Assembly (NCBI RefSeq): GCF_003352915.1
Contig: NZ_CP022314.1
Coordinates: forward strand, 1,706,916 to 1,770,915
DNA length: 64,000 bases
Direction of reading: 5' to 3'
Origin: Arthrobacter sp. PM3
GTDB lineage: Bacteria > Actinomycetota > Actinomycetes > Actinomycetales > Micrococcaceae
How positions within the stretch are numbered: the stretch's first letter is position 1; each line of letters begins with the position of its first letter. Below, piece after piece: positions 28,426 through 37,610 of this stretch. A program made the translations under genes and the position numbers. The notes under the pieces are model-generated. The model made no database searches and had not been told where the DNA came from. It saw only the letters and a list, made by a program, of their open reading frames with translations.

Positions 28426-29052
28426 GTGGGGCTGGATGTCGGCTGGGCCGTGCGCTGGCTGACCCTGTCAGCGCAGGCGATGGCGGATCACCGGGTGGAG
28501 CTGATCGAGCTCGACCGGCCGATCGGGGACTCGGACCACGGCGAAAACATGGACCGCGGCTTCAAAGCGGTGATGGTCAAGCTCGCCGAGGTCCCGCCGG
28601 AGACCCCGGGCGCGGCCCTGAAGCTGACGGCGATGACGCTGATGTCCAAGGTCGGCGGCGCTGCCGGACCGTTGTACGGCACAGCCTTCCTCCGGGCCGC
28701 CACCGCGCTGGGAGACACCTCCGACATCGACGCGCCGGCCCTGGCCGCCGCCCTGCAGGCCGCCCGCGACGGCATCGTTGCCCGCGGCAAGGCCGAATCC
28801 GGCGACAAGACCATGGTCGACGCCTGGACACCGGCGATCGAGGCAGCCGCTGTAGCGGCCGGCAACGGCGATGTCCTGAAAGTGCTGCTGGCCGCGGCCG
28901 ACGCCGCGGAGGCCGGCGCGGTCTCCACGGATCCGATGCTGGCCCGCAAGGGCCGCGCCAGCTACCTGGGGGAGCGCAGCATCGGCCACCGGGACCCCGG
29001 GGCGGTTTCCAGCGCGCTGATCCTGCGCGCGGCGGCCGGGGCGGCCGAGTGA
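28426..29052 (+). CDS. dhaL: Dihydroxyacetone kinase subunit DhaL
   Basis: 208 residues from GTG 28426. DhaL carries ADP as a fixed cofactor and phosphorylates dihydroxyacetone held by DhaK. The Mg-ADP aspartates are visible in ELDRPIGDSDHGENMDRG; a GGAAGPLYGTAFLRA helix and the C-terminal GRASYLGERSIGHRDPGA segment are family hallmarks. It overlaps dhaM by 4 nt. Confidence 0.95.
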   Translation: MGLDVGWAVRWLTLSAQAMADHRVELIELDRPIGDSDHGENMDRGFKAVMVKLAEVPPETPGAALKLTAMTLMSKVGGAAGPLYGTAFLRAATALGDTSDIDAPALAAALQAARDGIVARGKAESGDKTMVDAWTPAIEAAAVAAGNGDVLKVLLAAADAAEAGAVSTDPMLARKGRASYLGERSIGHRDPGAVSSALILRAAAGAAE

Positions 29053-29714
29053 CCGTCCGGCTGGTCGTCGTCTCGCACAGTGGGAAAATTGCCGACGGCG
29101 CCGCCGAGCTCGCCGCGCAGATGGCGCCGGACGTTGCCATCATCCCCGCCGGCGGTACCGACGACGGCCGGATCGGCACGAGCCTGGAGAAGGTCATGGC
29201 GGCGCTGGAGCAGGCCGCGGGCGACGGCGTTGTGGTGCTCACCGACCTCGGCTCCGCGGTGATGACCGCCGAGTCGGCGGCCGAGTTCGCGGCGGATCCG
29301 GGGTCCGTGCTGCTCGCGGACGCGCCGCTCATCGAAGGACTGGTGGCGGCAGCGGTGGCGGCCCAGGCCGGGGCCGATGCGGAAGCCGTCAAAGAGGCCG
29401 CCGAGGCGGTCTACCGGCCGCCGGCCGCGGCGACGCATCCGCACGAGCACCTTCCCCCGGAGGCCACGGGTGACTTCGAACTCGTCAACCAGGCCGGCAT
29501 GCATGCCCGGCCGGCAGCGAAGATTGCCGGCGGATTGTCCGGGATGGACGCCGACGTCACCGTCAACGGCGCCGACGGTGCGTCCATGACGGAACTCATG
29601 ATGCTTGCCGCCGGCAAAGGAACAGTGCTGCACGTGGAGGCCAGCGGCCCCGACGCCGCCAAGGCGGTCGGTTACCTGGAACGCCTGATCAGCTCGGGAT
29701 TCGGTGAGCCGTAG
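29049..29714 (+). CDS. dhaM: PTS-dependent dihydroxyacetone kinase phosphotransferase DhaM (EIIA-HPr)
   Basis: 221 residues in two domains: an N-terminal mannose-type EIIA with the phospho-histidine His10 (VVVSHSGKIADG) and a GTDDGRIGTS loop, then an HPr-like domain (about 138-221) with phospho-histidine His152 in NQAGMHARPAAK. The third, degenerate EI domain seen in E. coli DhaM is absent, so phosphate must come from a separate PTS enzyme I elsewhere in the genome. It rephosphorylates ADP on DhaL. Last gene of the operon. Confidence 0.93.
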   Translation: MTVRLVVVSHSGKIADGAAELAAQMAPDVAIIPAGGTDDGRIGTSLEKVMAALEQAAGDGVVVLTDLGSAVMTAESAAEFAADPGSVLLADAPLIEGLVAAAVAAQAGADAEAVKEAAEAVYRPPAAATHPHEHLPPEATGDFELVNQAGMHARPAAKIAGGLSGMDADVTVNGADGASMTELMMLAAGKGTVLHVEASGPDAAKAVGYLERLISSGFGEP

Positions 29715-29725
29715 GCCCGGGCGCG

Positions 29726-29753
29726 GGCCGCTGCTGCCTCGCCCGCAGCGGCC
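29726..29753. terminator. Hairpin between convergent dhaM and mutY
   Basis: GGCCGCTGC (29726-29734) pairs perfectly with GCAGCGGCC (29745-29753) 11 nt after the dhaM stop; there is no T-run but ATAATTG follows. Confidence 0.55.
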
Positions 29754-29791
29754 GGATAATTGCTCTCTATGCTTCTCGGCATAAGCGATCC

Positions 29792-30664
29792 TCAGCCAGG
29801 GAGCCGGAAGCCGCCCCCATGAAGTTCCGCGAGGCCGTCACCGAGCAGCCCGGCCAGGGCTCGTTCCAGTTGTTCGGGCGCCGCGTTGAGCCGGTGCAGG
29901 GCCGCGAGCGGGACCCCGATGCCCTGCGGTTCAAATCCGAGGTCCGCCGGGGCCCGGTGGAACAACTCACGCGCCACGGGATCCTCTGCCACCCGCAGCA
30001 CAGCCATCACGGCACCGCGCACCTGCCGGTCCGTCCCATGCCAGGCCTGCCCCTTGGGGGTGTAGGTCGGCGGCGGCTCGCCGGCCGCAAGCCAGGCGCA
30101 GGACGCACTGACCGGGCACTGCCGGCATTTGGGTGCCCGTGCCGTGCAGACCAGTGCGCCGAGTTCCATGACGGAGGCATTCCAGCGCACTGAGGCGGCT
30201 GTGTCGTCCGGGAGCAGTTCAGCCGCGAGCCGCATCTCGGCCGCGGTCAGCGCCTGGGCGGGCAGGGCCGAGCCCAGGACCAGCCGTGCATGGACCCGGC
30301 GGATGTTGGTATCCACTACGGTTTCGCGGCGCCCGAAGGCGAAAGCCGCAACGGCCGCCGCCGTGTAGCTGCCCACACCGGGCAGTTCAAGGAGTTCTGA
30401 GTAGGTGCCGGGGACCGCCCCGCCGTGGCTGTCCCGGATGGCGACGGCGGCCGCGTGCAGGCGCAATGCCCGGCGGGGGTATCCCAGCCGTCCCCAGGAC
30501 CGGACGGCTTCTCCGGCGGCTTCGCCCGCGAGGTCGGACGGCTCCGGCCAGCGGCGCAGCCACTCCTCCCAGACCGGCAGGACCCGGACCACCGGCGTCT
30601 GCTGGAGCATGACCTCGCTGACCAGCACACCCCACGGCGTGCACCCCGCGCTCCGCCACGGCAA
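29792..30664 (-). CDS. mutY: A/G-specific adenine glycosylase MutY (N-terminal start unresolved)
   Basis: 290 residues from TTG 30664. MutY removes adenine mispaired with 8-oxoguanine. Seen: EVMLQQTPV (catalytic Glu helix), the helix-hairpin-helix LPGVGSYTAAAVAAFAFG with VVDTNIRRV (catalytic Asp), and the [4Fe-4S] ligands C-x6-C-x2-C-x5-C (CTARAPKCRQCPVSASC). The frame stays open upstream and encodes the conserved N-terminal helix (ALDDWFASSARDLPWR), but no ATG, GTG or TTG occurs between the upstream stop at 30890 and TTG 30664; the TTG cuts into that helix. A CTG at 30697 would include it. It and the Rv3587c-like gene are divergent. Confidence 0.88.
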   Translation of the reverse strand: MPWRSAGCTPWGVLVSEVMLQQTPVVRVLPVWEEWLRRWPEPSDLAGEAAGEAVRSWGRLGYPRRALRLHAAAVAIRDSHGGAVPGTYSELLELPGVGSYTAAAVAAFAFGRRETVVDTNIRRVHARLVLGSALPAQALTAAEMRLAAELLPDDTAASVRWNASVMELGALVCTARAPKCRQCPVSASCAWLAAGEPPPTYTPKGQAWHGTDRQVRGAVMAVLRVAEDPVARELFHRAPADLGFEPQGIGVPLAALHRLNAAPEQLERALAGLLGDGLAELHGGGFRLPG

Positions 30665-30885
30665 ATCCCTGGCGCTCGACGCGAACCAGTCATCCAGGGC
30701 GGCATGGAGGGCGGTGAGGTCCGCGCCGACGGCCGTCGGCCCGGTCTGCGGCCCGGCGTGCGCGGCGTCAACGGTAAGGGATGGGACTAGAGTTTCGATC
30801 CTTTCAGCGTAGTAGATGCGGCGAAGGGATCCGGACGGCTGCGGCTTCCGCGGCGTGGTCGGGCGTCTTCGGCCGCGCGGTTCTC

Positions 30886-30891
30886 TAGGCT
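30886..30891 (+). promoter_or_regulatory. -10-like element for leaderless membrane-protein gene
   Basis: TAGGCT followed by 6 nt and ATG 30898. Confidence 0.5.
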
Positions 30892-30897
30892 AGAAGA

Positions 30898-31638
30898 ATG
30901 GTTAGGCAAGGCAGTTCAGGAGCGGGCGGTTCACGGCCGAAAGGTTCCGGCAGGGGGCAGCCCGCCCGCAAGCCGGGACGTCCTCCGCTCAGCCCGGTCT
31001 ACCGCCGCCGCAGGCTGTTTGCAGGTGTGGTCCTGCTGCTTGTCATCGCCGTGGTGGTCGGCGGTTTTGCCGCCGTCTCAAATGCCCTCGGCGGTGCAAC
31101 GACTTCCGCTGCCCAGCCGACCGGCACGCAGGCGGCCGGTACCCAGGAATCGGGTGCCGGGGCCGAGCCGTCGGACCAGGCCTCGGCCTCGGCGAGCCCC
31201 GGGGCATCCGATTCACCTTCGGCCACGCCCGGCGCCGCGGCCGGCGACGGCTGCGAGCAGAATCTTGTAACCGTCACGGCTGCCACGGACAAGCCGTCCT
31301 ACGATGCCGGTGAGAAGCCGATGCTGACCCTCAAGGTGACCAACAACAATAAGGTGCCGTGCGAGGTCAACATGGGGACTTCGCAGATGGAGTACATGAT
31401 CACCAGCGGCTCGGACCGGATCTTTTCCTCCAAGGACTGCCAGGCCGAGGCCACGGACCTGATGAAGACCATCGCGCCGGGCAAGAGCGAGACCGCCAAC
31501 TTCCCTTGGCAGCGCAACCGCACAGTGCAGGGCTGCGAAGCCGTGGAGGCCAAGCCCGGAACCGACGGCGCCTACTACGTCTTCACCGCACGGCTGGCCG
31601 GCAAAACCAGCCCCAAGGCCGTGTTCCAGCTCTACTGA
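30898..31638 (+). CDS. Single-pass membrane protein with extracytoplasmic domain (Rv3587c position)
   Basis: 246 residues: a basic Gly/Arg/Pro-rich cytoplasmic N-terminus (1-40), one membrane helix (about 41-62), a disordered Ala/Ser/Thr/Pro/Gly stalk (about 65-115), then a compact beta-type domain with four cysteines (GCEQ, VPCEV, KDCQA, QGCEA) that could form two disulfides outside the membrane. No domain is recognised with confidence. It occupies, next to disA and near mutY, the place held by the membrane protein Rv3587c in M. tuberculosis as I remember that locus. Function unknown. Confidence 0.75.
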   Translation: MVRQGSSGAGGSRPKGSGRGQPARKPGRPPLSPVYRRRRLFAGVVLLLVIAVVVGGFAAVSNALGGATTSAAQPTGTQAAGTQESGAGAEPSDQASASASPGASDSPSATPGAAAGDGCEQNLVTVTAATDKPSYDAGEKPMLTLKVTNNNKVPCEVNMGTSQMEYMITSGSDRIFSSKDCQAEATDLMKTIAPGKSETANFPWQRNRTVQGCEAVEAKPGTDGAYYVFTARLAGKTSPKAVFQLY

Positions 31639-31664
31639 CGGGGTTAGGCGCAGGGCCTCAGGGT

Positions 31665-32741
31665 TTAGAGGAAACGGTCCAGCAGGCTGGCCTCGGCCAT
31701 GCGGCTCAGGCCCTCCCGGACCGTCCTGGCACGCTGGTCGCCGATTCCGTCCACGGTCATGAGGTCATCGATCGTTGCCGCCATCAGGAACTGCAGGCCG
31801 CCGAAGTGGTCCACCAGGCGGTCCGCGACGGCCCGTGGCACGGCCTTCAGGCCGGAAAGCAGGCGGTAGCCGCGCGGCTGCACGACGGCGTCCAGGTTTG
31901 CCTCGCCGCCGGCGAAGCCGACGATCCCGGCGATCCTGCCCAGATCGATCAGCTCGGTGGGGCCCAGGCCGACGAGGGCCTTGACGGCGTTGTCGATGTC
32001 CTCCGGGGTGGCATCCGGGCTGGAGTAGTCGCGGATGATCACGTCGCTGCCGGGACCGCGGCCCACGGTGAGCTCGTCCAGCTGCAGCGACAGCAGGCGG
32101 CCGTCTTCGCCCAGTTCCAGGACGTACTGGGAGATTTCCTCGGAAATCCTGCGCACCATTTCCTGGCGCTGGAGCGTGACGGCGACGTCGCGGACAGTCA
32201 CCATGGCCTCGATTTCCAGGGCGGAGAGCGAACTGGTCACCTGGTCCAGGCGTGAGCGGTAGCGTTCCAGGGTGGCCAGGGCCTGGTTGGCGCGGGCCAG
32301 GACCTTTTCGGAGCCCTCCAGGACGTGCCGGAGCCCGTTGACGTACAGGGCGATGATCTGCATGGACTGGCTGACCGAGATGACGGGGACGCCGGTCTGG
32401 ATGGCCACACGCTCCGCGGTGCGGTGCCGGGTGCCGGATTCCTGCGTTTCGATGCTTGAGTCCGGGACGAGCTGGACCGCCGCGCGCAGGATGTTGCTGG
32501 CATCTTTGTCGCAGACAATGGCGCCGTCCATCTTGGCCAGTTCCCGCAGCCGCGTGGGGGAGAAGTCGATGCCGATCTCGAATCCGCCCGAACAGATGGA
32601 CTCGATGGTCCTGTCGATGCCCAGCACGATCAGGGCACCGGTCCGGCCGCGGAGGATGCGTTCCAGTCCGTCGCGGAGGGCGGTGCCCGGTGCCACTCTG
32701 GCCAGAGTCGCCTTGAGAGCATCTTCAGGGCTCCGAGCCAT
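31665..32741 (-). CDS. disA: DNA integrity scanning diadenylate cyclase DisA
   Basis: 358 residues; makes cyclic di-AMP from two ATP and scans DNA for branched structures. The DAC active site is intact with D-G-A at 72-74 (KMDGAIVCDKD) and R-H-R at 105-107 (GTRHRTAERVA). A helical linker leads to a C-terminal helix-hairpin-helix DNA-binding domain (VDGIGDQRARTVREGL). The ATG at 32741 has AAGGGAAA at a good distance; a TTG 15 nt further out is in frame but less likely. In many actinobacteria disA is next to radA; here they are 13 kb apart. Confidence 0.95.
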   Translation of the reverse strand: MARSPEDALKATLARVAPGTALRDGLERILRGRTGALIVLGIDRTIESICSGGFEIGIDFSPTRLRELAKMDGAIVCDKDASNILRAAVQLVPDSSIETQESGTRHRTAERVAIQTGVPVISVSQSMQIIALYVNGLRHVLEGSEKVLARANQALATLERYRSRLDQVTSSLSALEIEAMVTVRDVAVTLQRQEMVRRISEEISQYVLELGEDGRLLSLQLDELTVGRGPGSDVIIRDYSSPDATPEDIDNAVKALVGLGPTELIDLGRIAGIVGFAGGEANLDAVVQPRGYRLLSGLKAVPRAVADRLVDHFGGLQFLMAATIDDLMTVDGIGDQRARTVREGLSRMAEASLLDRFL

Positions 32742-33109
32742 AGATTTCCCTTCCAAGGTGCAGGAACGAGCCTGCAGGTGTGCCGGGTTCGAGGGTCTTC
32801 CGGCAGGATCAAAAAGTACTCAGTTCCCCGCTCTCCCCATGATAGGGGTAAAGGAGGGCTACTTCCGCACAGTCAAGCCTTAAAGTGGCCCATGGCGACG
32901 CTCCGCCGGATGCCTCCGTAATGGCTGTTGCGGGTCCCGTCCGGGACTGCATTTTGGCGGTGGTGGCCGGCCTGCGCGAAGGGGCCGGCAGGCGGACGTG
33001 CGGCCGCCGCTTCGTGCCGGACCGGCGGCCTGGGATAAACTTGGATCCTTGGGTGTACCGCGGGCTCTCCGCGCCGTAACCTGTCCACAGCCGCAGCGAA
33101 AGTAGCATC
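32742..33109. other. disA-prfC divergent intergenic region
   Basis: 368 nt without a supported gene. It carries the disA ribosome-binding site, a TATCAT box on the minus strand near 32840, and a TAAACT box at 33036-33041 that could serve prfC with a leader of about 60 nt. A 64-codon frame at 32885-33079 has no ribosome-binding site and unremarkable composition. Confidence 0.55.
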
Positions 33110-34723
33110 GTGTCTCAAGAAGTCCACAGCCCCGCCCGAGTCCAGGAGATTCACAAGCAGGCGGCCCGGCGCCGGACTTTTGCCGTCATTTCGCACCCCG
33201 ACGCCGGTAAATCCACCCTCACCGAGGCGCTCGCGCTGCACGCGAAGGTGATCGGCACGGCCGGTGCTTCCAGCGGCAAGGCCAACCGCAAGGAAACGGT
33301 CTCGGACTGGATGCAGATGGAAAAGGACCGCGGCATCTCGATCAGCTCCGCGGCGCTGCAGTTCGCCTACCGGGACACCGTCATCAACCTCCTGGACACC
33401 CCCGGCCACGCCGACTTCTCCGAGGACACGTACCGCGTGCTGGCGGCCGTGGACTGCGCGGTCATGCTGGTGGACGCTGCGAAGGGCCTGGAAACCCAGA
33501 CCATGAAGCTCTTCGAGGTCTGCAAGCAGCGGAACCTGCCCATCATCACCGTGATCAACAAGTGGGACCGGCCCGGCCTGGACGCCCTGGCCCTCATGGA
33601 CGAGATCACCGAGCGCACCGGCCTGCAGCCGATGCCGCTGACCTGGGCTGTGGGTATCTCCGGCGACTTCCGCGGTGTCTGGGACCTGCGCAACTACCGT
33701 TTCGCGCAGTTCCAGCGCAACAATGCCGGCGCCAACATCGCCCTCACCGAATACTTCACCCCGGACGAGGCCGCCGCCAGCCAGGGCGATGACTGGTCCA
33801 ACGCCGTCGACGAGGCCGGACTGGTCATCGAATCCAACCTGGCATTCGACGTCGAGGCCTTCCACGCCGGCAAGGCGACGCCGATTCTCTTCAGCTCGGC
33901 CGCGCTGAACTTCGGCGTGAAGGAAATCCTGGACGCCCTCGTGGACTTCGCCCCGCCCGCAGCCCCGCGCCCCGACGTCGACGGCGAGCCCCGCCCCGTC
34001 GATGCCCCGTTCGCCGGATTCGTCTTCAAGGTCCAGGCCGGGATGAACAAGGCCCACCGGGACCACGTGGCCTTTATCCGCGTCTGCTCCGGCAGGTTCG
34101 AGCGCGGCATGGTGGTCACCCAGGGCCGGACCGGGAAGTCCTTCGCCACGAAGTACGCCCAGCAGGTCTTCGGCCGCGAACGCGAAGTCATTGACGAGGC
34201 CTTCCCGGGCGACGTCGTGGGACTCGTGAACGCCTCCTCCCTGCGGGTGGGGGACAGTCTCTTCCTCGAGAACCCGGTGGAGTTCCCGGCGATCCCGCTG
34301 TTCGCCCCCGAACACTTCCAGGTGGCGCGGTCCAAGGACCCCAGCCGGTTCAAGCAGTTCCGCCGCGGCATAGAACAGCTCGAGCACGAGGGTGTCATCC
34401 AGGTGCTCCGCTCCGACATCCGCGGAGACCAGGCCCCCGTCCTTGCCGCAGTCGGACCCATGCAGTTCGAGGTGGTCGAAGACCGCATGGCCCACGACTT
34501 CAGCGCCCCGATGCGGCTGGAACGCCTCCCGTACTCGATGGCCCGGATCTCGACGGCGGACGCCATGGCGGTTCTGGCCAACGTGCCCGGCGCCGAGGTG
34601 CTGCTGCGCTCCGACGGGGAATACCTGGCGCTGTTCAACGACGTCTGGGCCCTCCGCCGGATCGAAAAGAACCACCCGGACCTGACGCTTGTGCCGATCG
34701 GGACCCACAACCCCGCCAAATAG
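33110..34723 (+). CDS. prfC: Peptide chain release factor 3
   Basis: 537 residues, GTPase that recycles RF1/RF2 after termination. The G motifs are seen: HPDAGKST (G1), a switch region RGISISSAALQF, DTPGHADFSEDTYR (G3) and NKWD (G4), with the RF3-specific ending. Length matches RF3 rather than EF-G (no domain IV). GTG start with GAAAG upstream. RF3 is patchily present in actinobacteria, and this copy sits at the edge of the accessory block between disA and radA. Confidence 0.94.
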   Translation: MSQEVHSPARVQEIHKQAARRRTFAVISHPDAGKSTLTEALALHAKVIGTAGASSGKANRKETVSDWMQMEKDRGISISSAALQFAYRDTVINLLDTPGHADFSEDTYRVLAAVDCAVMLVDAAKGLETQTMKLFEVCKQRNLPIITVINKWDRPGLDALALMDEITERTGLQPMPLTWAVGISGDFRGVWDLRNYRFAQFQRNNAGANIALTEYFTPDEAAASQGDDWSNAVDEAGLVIESNLAFDVEAFHAGKATPILFSSAALNFGVKEILDALVDFAPPAAPRPDVDGEPRPVDAPFAGFVFKVQAGMNKAHRDHVAFIRVCSGRFERGMVVTQGRTGKSFATKYAQQVFGREREVIDEAFPGDVVGLVNASSLRVGDSLFLENPVEFPAIPLFAPEHFQVARSKDPSRFKQFRRGIEQLEHEGVIQVLRSDIRGDQAPVLAAVGPMQFEVVEDRMAHDFSAPMRLERLPYSMARISTADAMAVLANVPGAEVLLRSDGEYLALFNDVWALRRIEKNHPDLTLVPIGTHNPAK

Positions 34724-34900
34724 CGGCAAAAAGCATCGGGACCTACGGGGAAAGATGCCCGGAGCGTCTTCCTGAATCCGCTTTGCGCGTTATCATAAGT
34801 AACCTTGCTAATGCGGCAGGTGCCGGGGTCAGTTAACCGGCTGTGAACTGATCCGCCCGATTCCCGCGGCGGGCCCCGTGAGAGGGACCACGTAAAACTC

Positions 34901-36271
34901 TTGACACCAACTATGGACCCCGGTTTCCTGCTCAGCGGGCGCTACCGGATCGAAGAACTCATTGGCCGGGGCAGCCAGTCCAGTGTGTACCGTGCCACGG
35001 ACGAATCCCTGGGCCGCGAAGTAGCCGTCAAACTCTTCCGCGACGGCACCGTGGACGAGGAACGGACCAGCCGGCAGCGTGATGAAGTGCGGATCCTCGC
35101 CGGCATGGCCCACCATGCCCTCGTGACTCTGTTCGACGCCGGAGCCGACGTCAGCGACCCGGACCGCCGGCTTAGCTACCTCGTGATGGAGCTGGTCCGC
35201 GGCCCCGACCTCCGCCGCCGCGCGGCCGAAGGCCCGCTGTCCGCCGCCCACATGGCGCTGATCGGCCACGATCTCGCCGACGGACTGGCGCACATTCACG
35301 AGCAGGGCATCATCCACCGGGACGTCAAGCCTGCCAATATCCTGCTGGTGGACTACAGCGCCGAGGACCGCCGGCCGCGCGCCAAGCTCAGCGACTTCGG
35401 CGTGGCCATCACCGTCCGGGAGAGCCACCACGGCGACCTCGACGACAGTTCGGGCACGCCGGCCTACCTCAGCCCCGAACAGGCCGCTGGCGAGCCTGCC
35501 GTTCCCGCCAGCGACGTCTACTCGCTGGGACTGGTCCTGCTCGAGGGGCTGACCGGCAAGATGGCCTACCCCGGCGCCCCGCTCCAGTCCGCCCTTGCCC
35601 GGCTATTCGACGACCCGGACATTCCGGAGGGGCTCGCGCCTATGTGGGTGGCCCTGCTGACCTCGATGCTGAACCGGGACCCGGCGGCGCGGCCGCCGGC
35701 CCGCGAAGTATCCCTGGCCCTGCGCCAGGAGGCCATCAACTCCACCGGCCGGCACCGCAAGGACGCGGCGCCGCTGCTGACCGATGAAGAAGGGCGCATG
35801 CAGGCCGTCGAGCGGTACCGGATTCTGGATACCCCGGAGGACGGCGCCTTCAACCGCATCGCGGCGCTGGCCGCACGCATGTTCTCGGTGCCGGTGGCGA
35901 TCGTCAGCGTGGTGGACCATGACCGCGTCTGGTTCAAGGCCCACCACGGCACGGACGTCACGGAGATTGGCCGCGACCCGGGTCTGTGCGCCTCAGCCGT
36001 CCTGCAGGGCGAACCTTGGATTGTCCGGGACGCGCTAAAAGATCCCCGGACGCTTGCCAACCCGCTCGTGGCCGGCGCGTTCGGCCTGCAGTTCTATGCC
36101 GGGGTGCCGTTGCGCAGCCGGGATGGCTACAACCTGGGCACTTTCTGCATCCTGGACCGCGAACCGCGCGAGTTCAGCGCCGAGGACATCTCCGCGCTGG
36201 AGGACTTGGCGGCACTGGTGATGCACGACCTGGAGCTCCGGCTGCACAGCCGGCAGGCGCTCGCCGGGTAA
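34901..36271 (+). CDS. Soluble Ser/Thr protein kinase fused to a C-terminal GAF domain
   Basis: 456 residues. Kinase domain (about 15-275): glycine loop IGRGSQSSVY, catalytic Lys44 (VAVKLF), H-R-D at 139-141 with HRDVKPANILL, D-F-G at 165-167, SPEQ. All catalytic residues are present. A linker leads to a GAF domain (about 300-450: ERYRILDTPEDGAFNRIAALAA, VSVVDHDRVWFKA, GLCASAVLQGEPWIV). No membrane helix or PASTA repeats, unlike PknB. The GAF could bind a small ligand and gate the kinase. Start is TTG 34901; ATG 34913 is the alternative. No obvious partner besides the neighbouring PucR gene. Confidence 0.88.
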   Translation: MTPTMDPGFLLSGRYRIEELIGRGSQSSVYRATDESLGREVAVKLFRDGTVDEERTSRQRDEVRILAGMAHHALVTLFDAGADVSDPDRRLSYLVMELVRGPDLRRRAAEGPLSAAHMALIGHDLADGLAHIHEQGIIHRDVKPANILLVDYSAEDRRPRAKLSDFGVAITVRESHHGDLDDSSGTPAYLSPEQAAGEPAVPASDVYSLGLVLLEGLTGKMAYPGAPLQSALARLFDDPDIPEGLAPMWVALLTSMLNRDPAARPPAREVSLALRQEAINSTGRHRKDAAPLLTDEEGRMQAVERYRILDTPEDGAFNRIAALAARMFSVPVAIVSVVDHDRVWFKAHHGTDVTEIGRDPGLCASAVLQGEPWIVRDALKDPRTLANPLVAGAFGLQFYAGVPLRSRDGYNLGTFCILDREPREFSAEDISALEDLAALVMHDLELRLHSRQALAG

Positions 36272-36304
36272 CCGGCCCGCACGAGGGTCCAGCGTCCGGC
36301 CGGC

Positions 36305-37513
36305 CTACCGGCGGCCGGCGTGCAGGGCCAGTTCCAGCTCAAAGCGTGCCGTGGGGTCCTCCAGGGCGTCGCCGAAGAGTTCGCGCAGCTGCGCGGCCCG
36401 GTAGCCGACGGTCTGCGGGTGGATCCCGAGTTCGGCCGCCACCGGCGCCCGCTGGCCCCAGTGGCGCAGCCAGGAGAGCAGGGTTTCGGAGAGCCGCTCG
36501 CGTTGAGCCGGCTTGAGCCCTTCCAGCGGCGCGAGCCGGCGGTTGGCAAGTTCGGTGATCGCCGACGGTTCAGCCCCAAGAATCACCTGCGCCAGGTGCT
36601 CGTCGGCCCAGATCGGAGGATCCTCCGGCCCCTCGCGCGGAGGCAGTGCAGAGGCCGCCAGCACGGCCAGCCGCAGCGAATCCGGGACCTTTTCCCAACC
36701 GCCGGCCGGCCCCACGGACGCGCCGCGCCCCTTCAACGCGCGGTCCAGCTCCGCCCGTCCAGCCCGGGATTTCCGGGCCGGAACCAAGGCCACGACGTCG
36801 GTCTCGCGCTCAATCACCAAGGTTCCGGCCCCGAGCCGCAGCCGCAGCCCGGCCGCCCGGTCCAGCGGGAGGGTCACCACCACCATCCGCTGCGGCAGGG
36901 ACCAGTCCGCCATGGCGGCCTGCTGACGGAGGGCCGCTTCGTCGGCCTGGCCGAGCAGGAGCAGGTCCAGCAGCTCGGTGCGCCGCCGGTCCACCGCGCC
37001 GGCGCGTTCGGACTGTTCGAAGGCGTACGCCTCCGCGCTCACTGCCGAGAGTTCGTCGATGTAGGCAAGGATCGATTCGCCCAGGTCCACGACGACACCC
37101 TGGCCCAGATGATGCTCCACCGAAACCTTGGACATCTCCCGGAAGGTGACGCGGGCGCCCATACGATACGCGCTCAGCAACGCATCCATGCTCCGGCCCT
37201 GCCGGAACTCGCCGCTGCCCAGACCGGCCACCAGGTCCCGGCTTTCCTGGGACAGCGCCGGCAGCCGCGTGCCGGGCAGCTGCAGGAACCGGTCCAGCGC
37301 CGCGGCCACACCGCGCCGCAGGCCGCGGCCGAAGCGCCCCTCGATCGGCCTGGCGTAGGCGGGAACGAGCTGCGGGACGGCCTCGATGATGGCCTCGACA
37401 ATGCCGGGCATCCTGGGGCGGAGCATGTCGCTGACCTCGCGGGGCAGCGCCAGCCACGGCGGATCGTAGGCGGGGACGGTGCCGGCAGGCTCCCGGGCGG
37501 GTGAGGCGTTCAT
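36305..37513 (-). CDS. PucR/CdaR-type transcriptional regulator
   Basis: 402 residues. The C-terminal helix-turn-helix of the PucR family is seen (LLSWLRHWGQRAPVAAELGIHPQTVGYRAAQLRELFG), after a GGDEF-like middle region and an all-helical N-terminal domain. Such proteins usually activate nearby catabolic or lipid genes. It is divergent from the reductase-desaturase pair, with 97 nt between starts, so it most likely controls that pair. No effector can be named. The ATG has no clear Shine-Dalgarno. Confidence 0.85.
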   Translation of the reverse strand: MNASPAREPAGTVPAYDPPWLALPREVSDMLRPRMPGIVEAIIEAVPQLVPAYARPIEGRFGRGLRRGVAAALDRFLQLPGTRLPALSQESRDLVAGLGSGEFRQGRSMDALLSAYRMGARVTFREMSKVSVEHHLGQGVVVDLGESILAYIDELSAVSAEAYAFEQSERAGAVDRRRTELLDLLLLGQADEAALRQQAAMADWSLPQRMVVVTLPLDRAAGLRLRLGAGTLVIERETDVVALVPARKSRAGRAELDRALKGRGASVGPAGGWEKVPDSLRLAVLAASALPPREGPEDPPIWADEHLAQVILGAEPSAITELANRRLAPLEGLKPAQRERLSETLLSWLRHWGQRAPVAAELGIHPQTVGYRAAQLRELFGDALEDPTARFELELALHAGRR

Positions 37514-37598
37514 GAAAAATCCAAAGTGTTGTTGCGGAGAGATAGTTTTCTAGAGTCGATCGTATGCCTTGGGTGAAGAAGTATGACGTCCGCTGACA

Positions 37599-37604
37599 TA
37601 AGCT
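37599..37604 (+). promoter_or_regulatory. -10-like element for leaderless reductase-desaturase operon
   Basis: TAAGCT, then 6 nt, then ATG 37611; no Shine-Dalgarno. Confidence 0.55.
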
Positions 37605-37610
37605 TGGTAA

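Noticed and set aside
32885..33079. 64-codon frame in the disA-prfC gap
   Set aside because: No ribosome-binding site, no conserved-looking composition, and it overlaps the expected prfC promoter.
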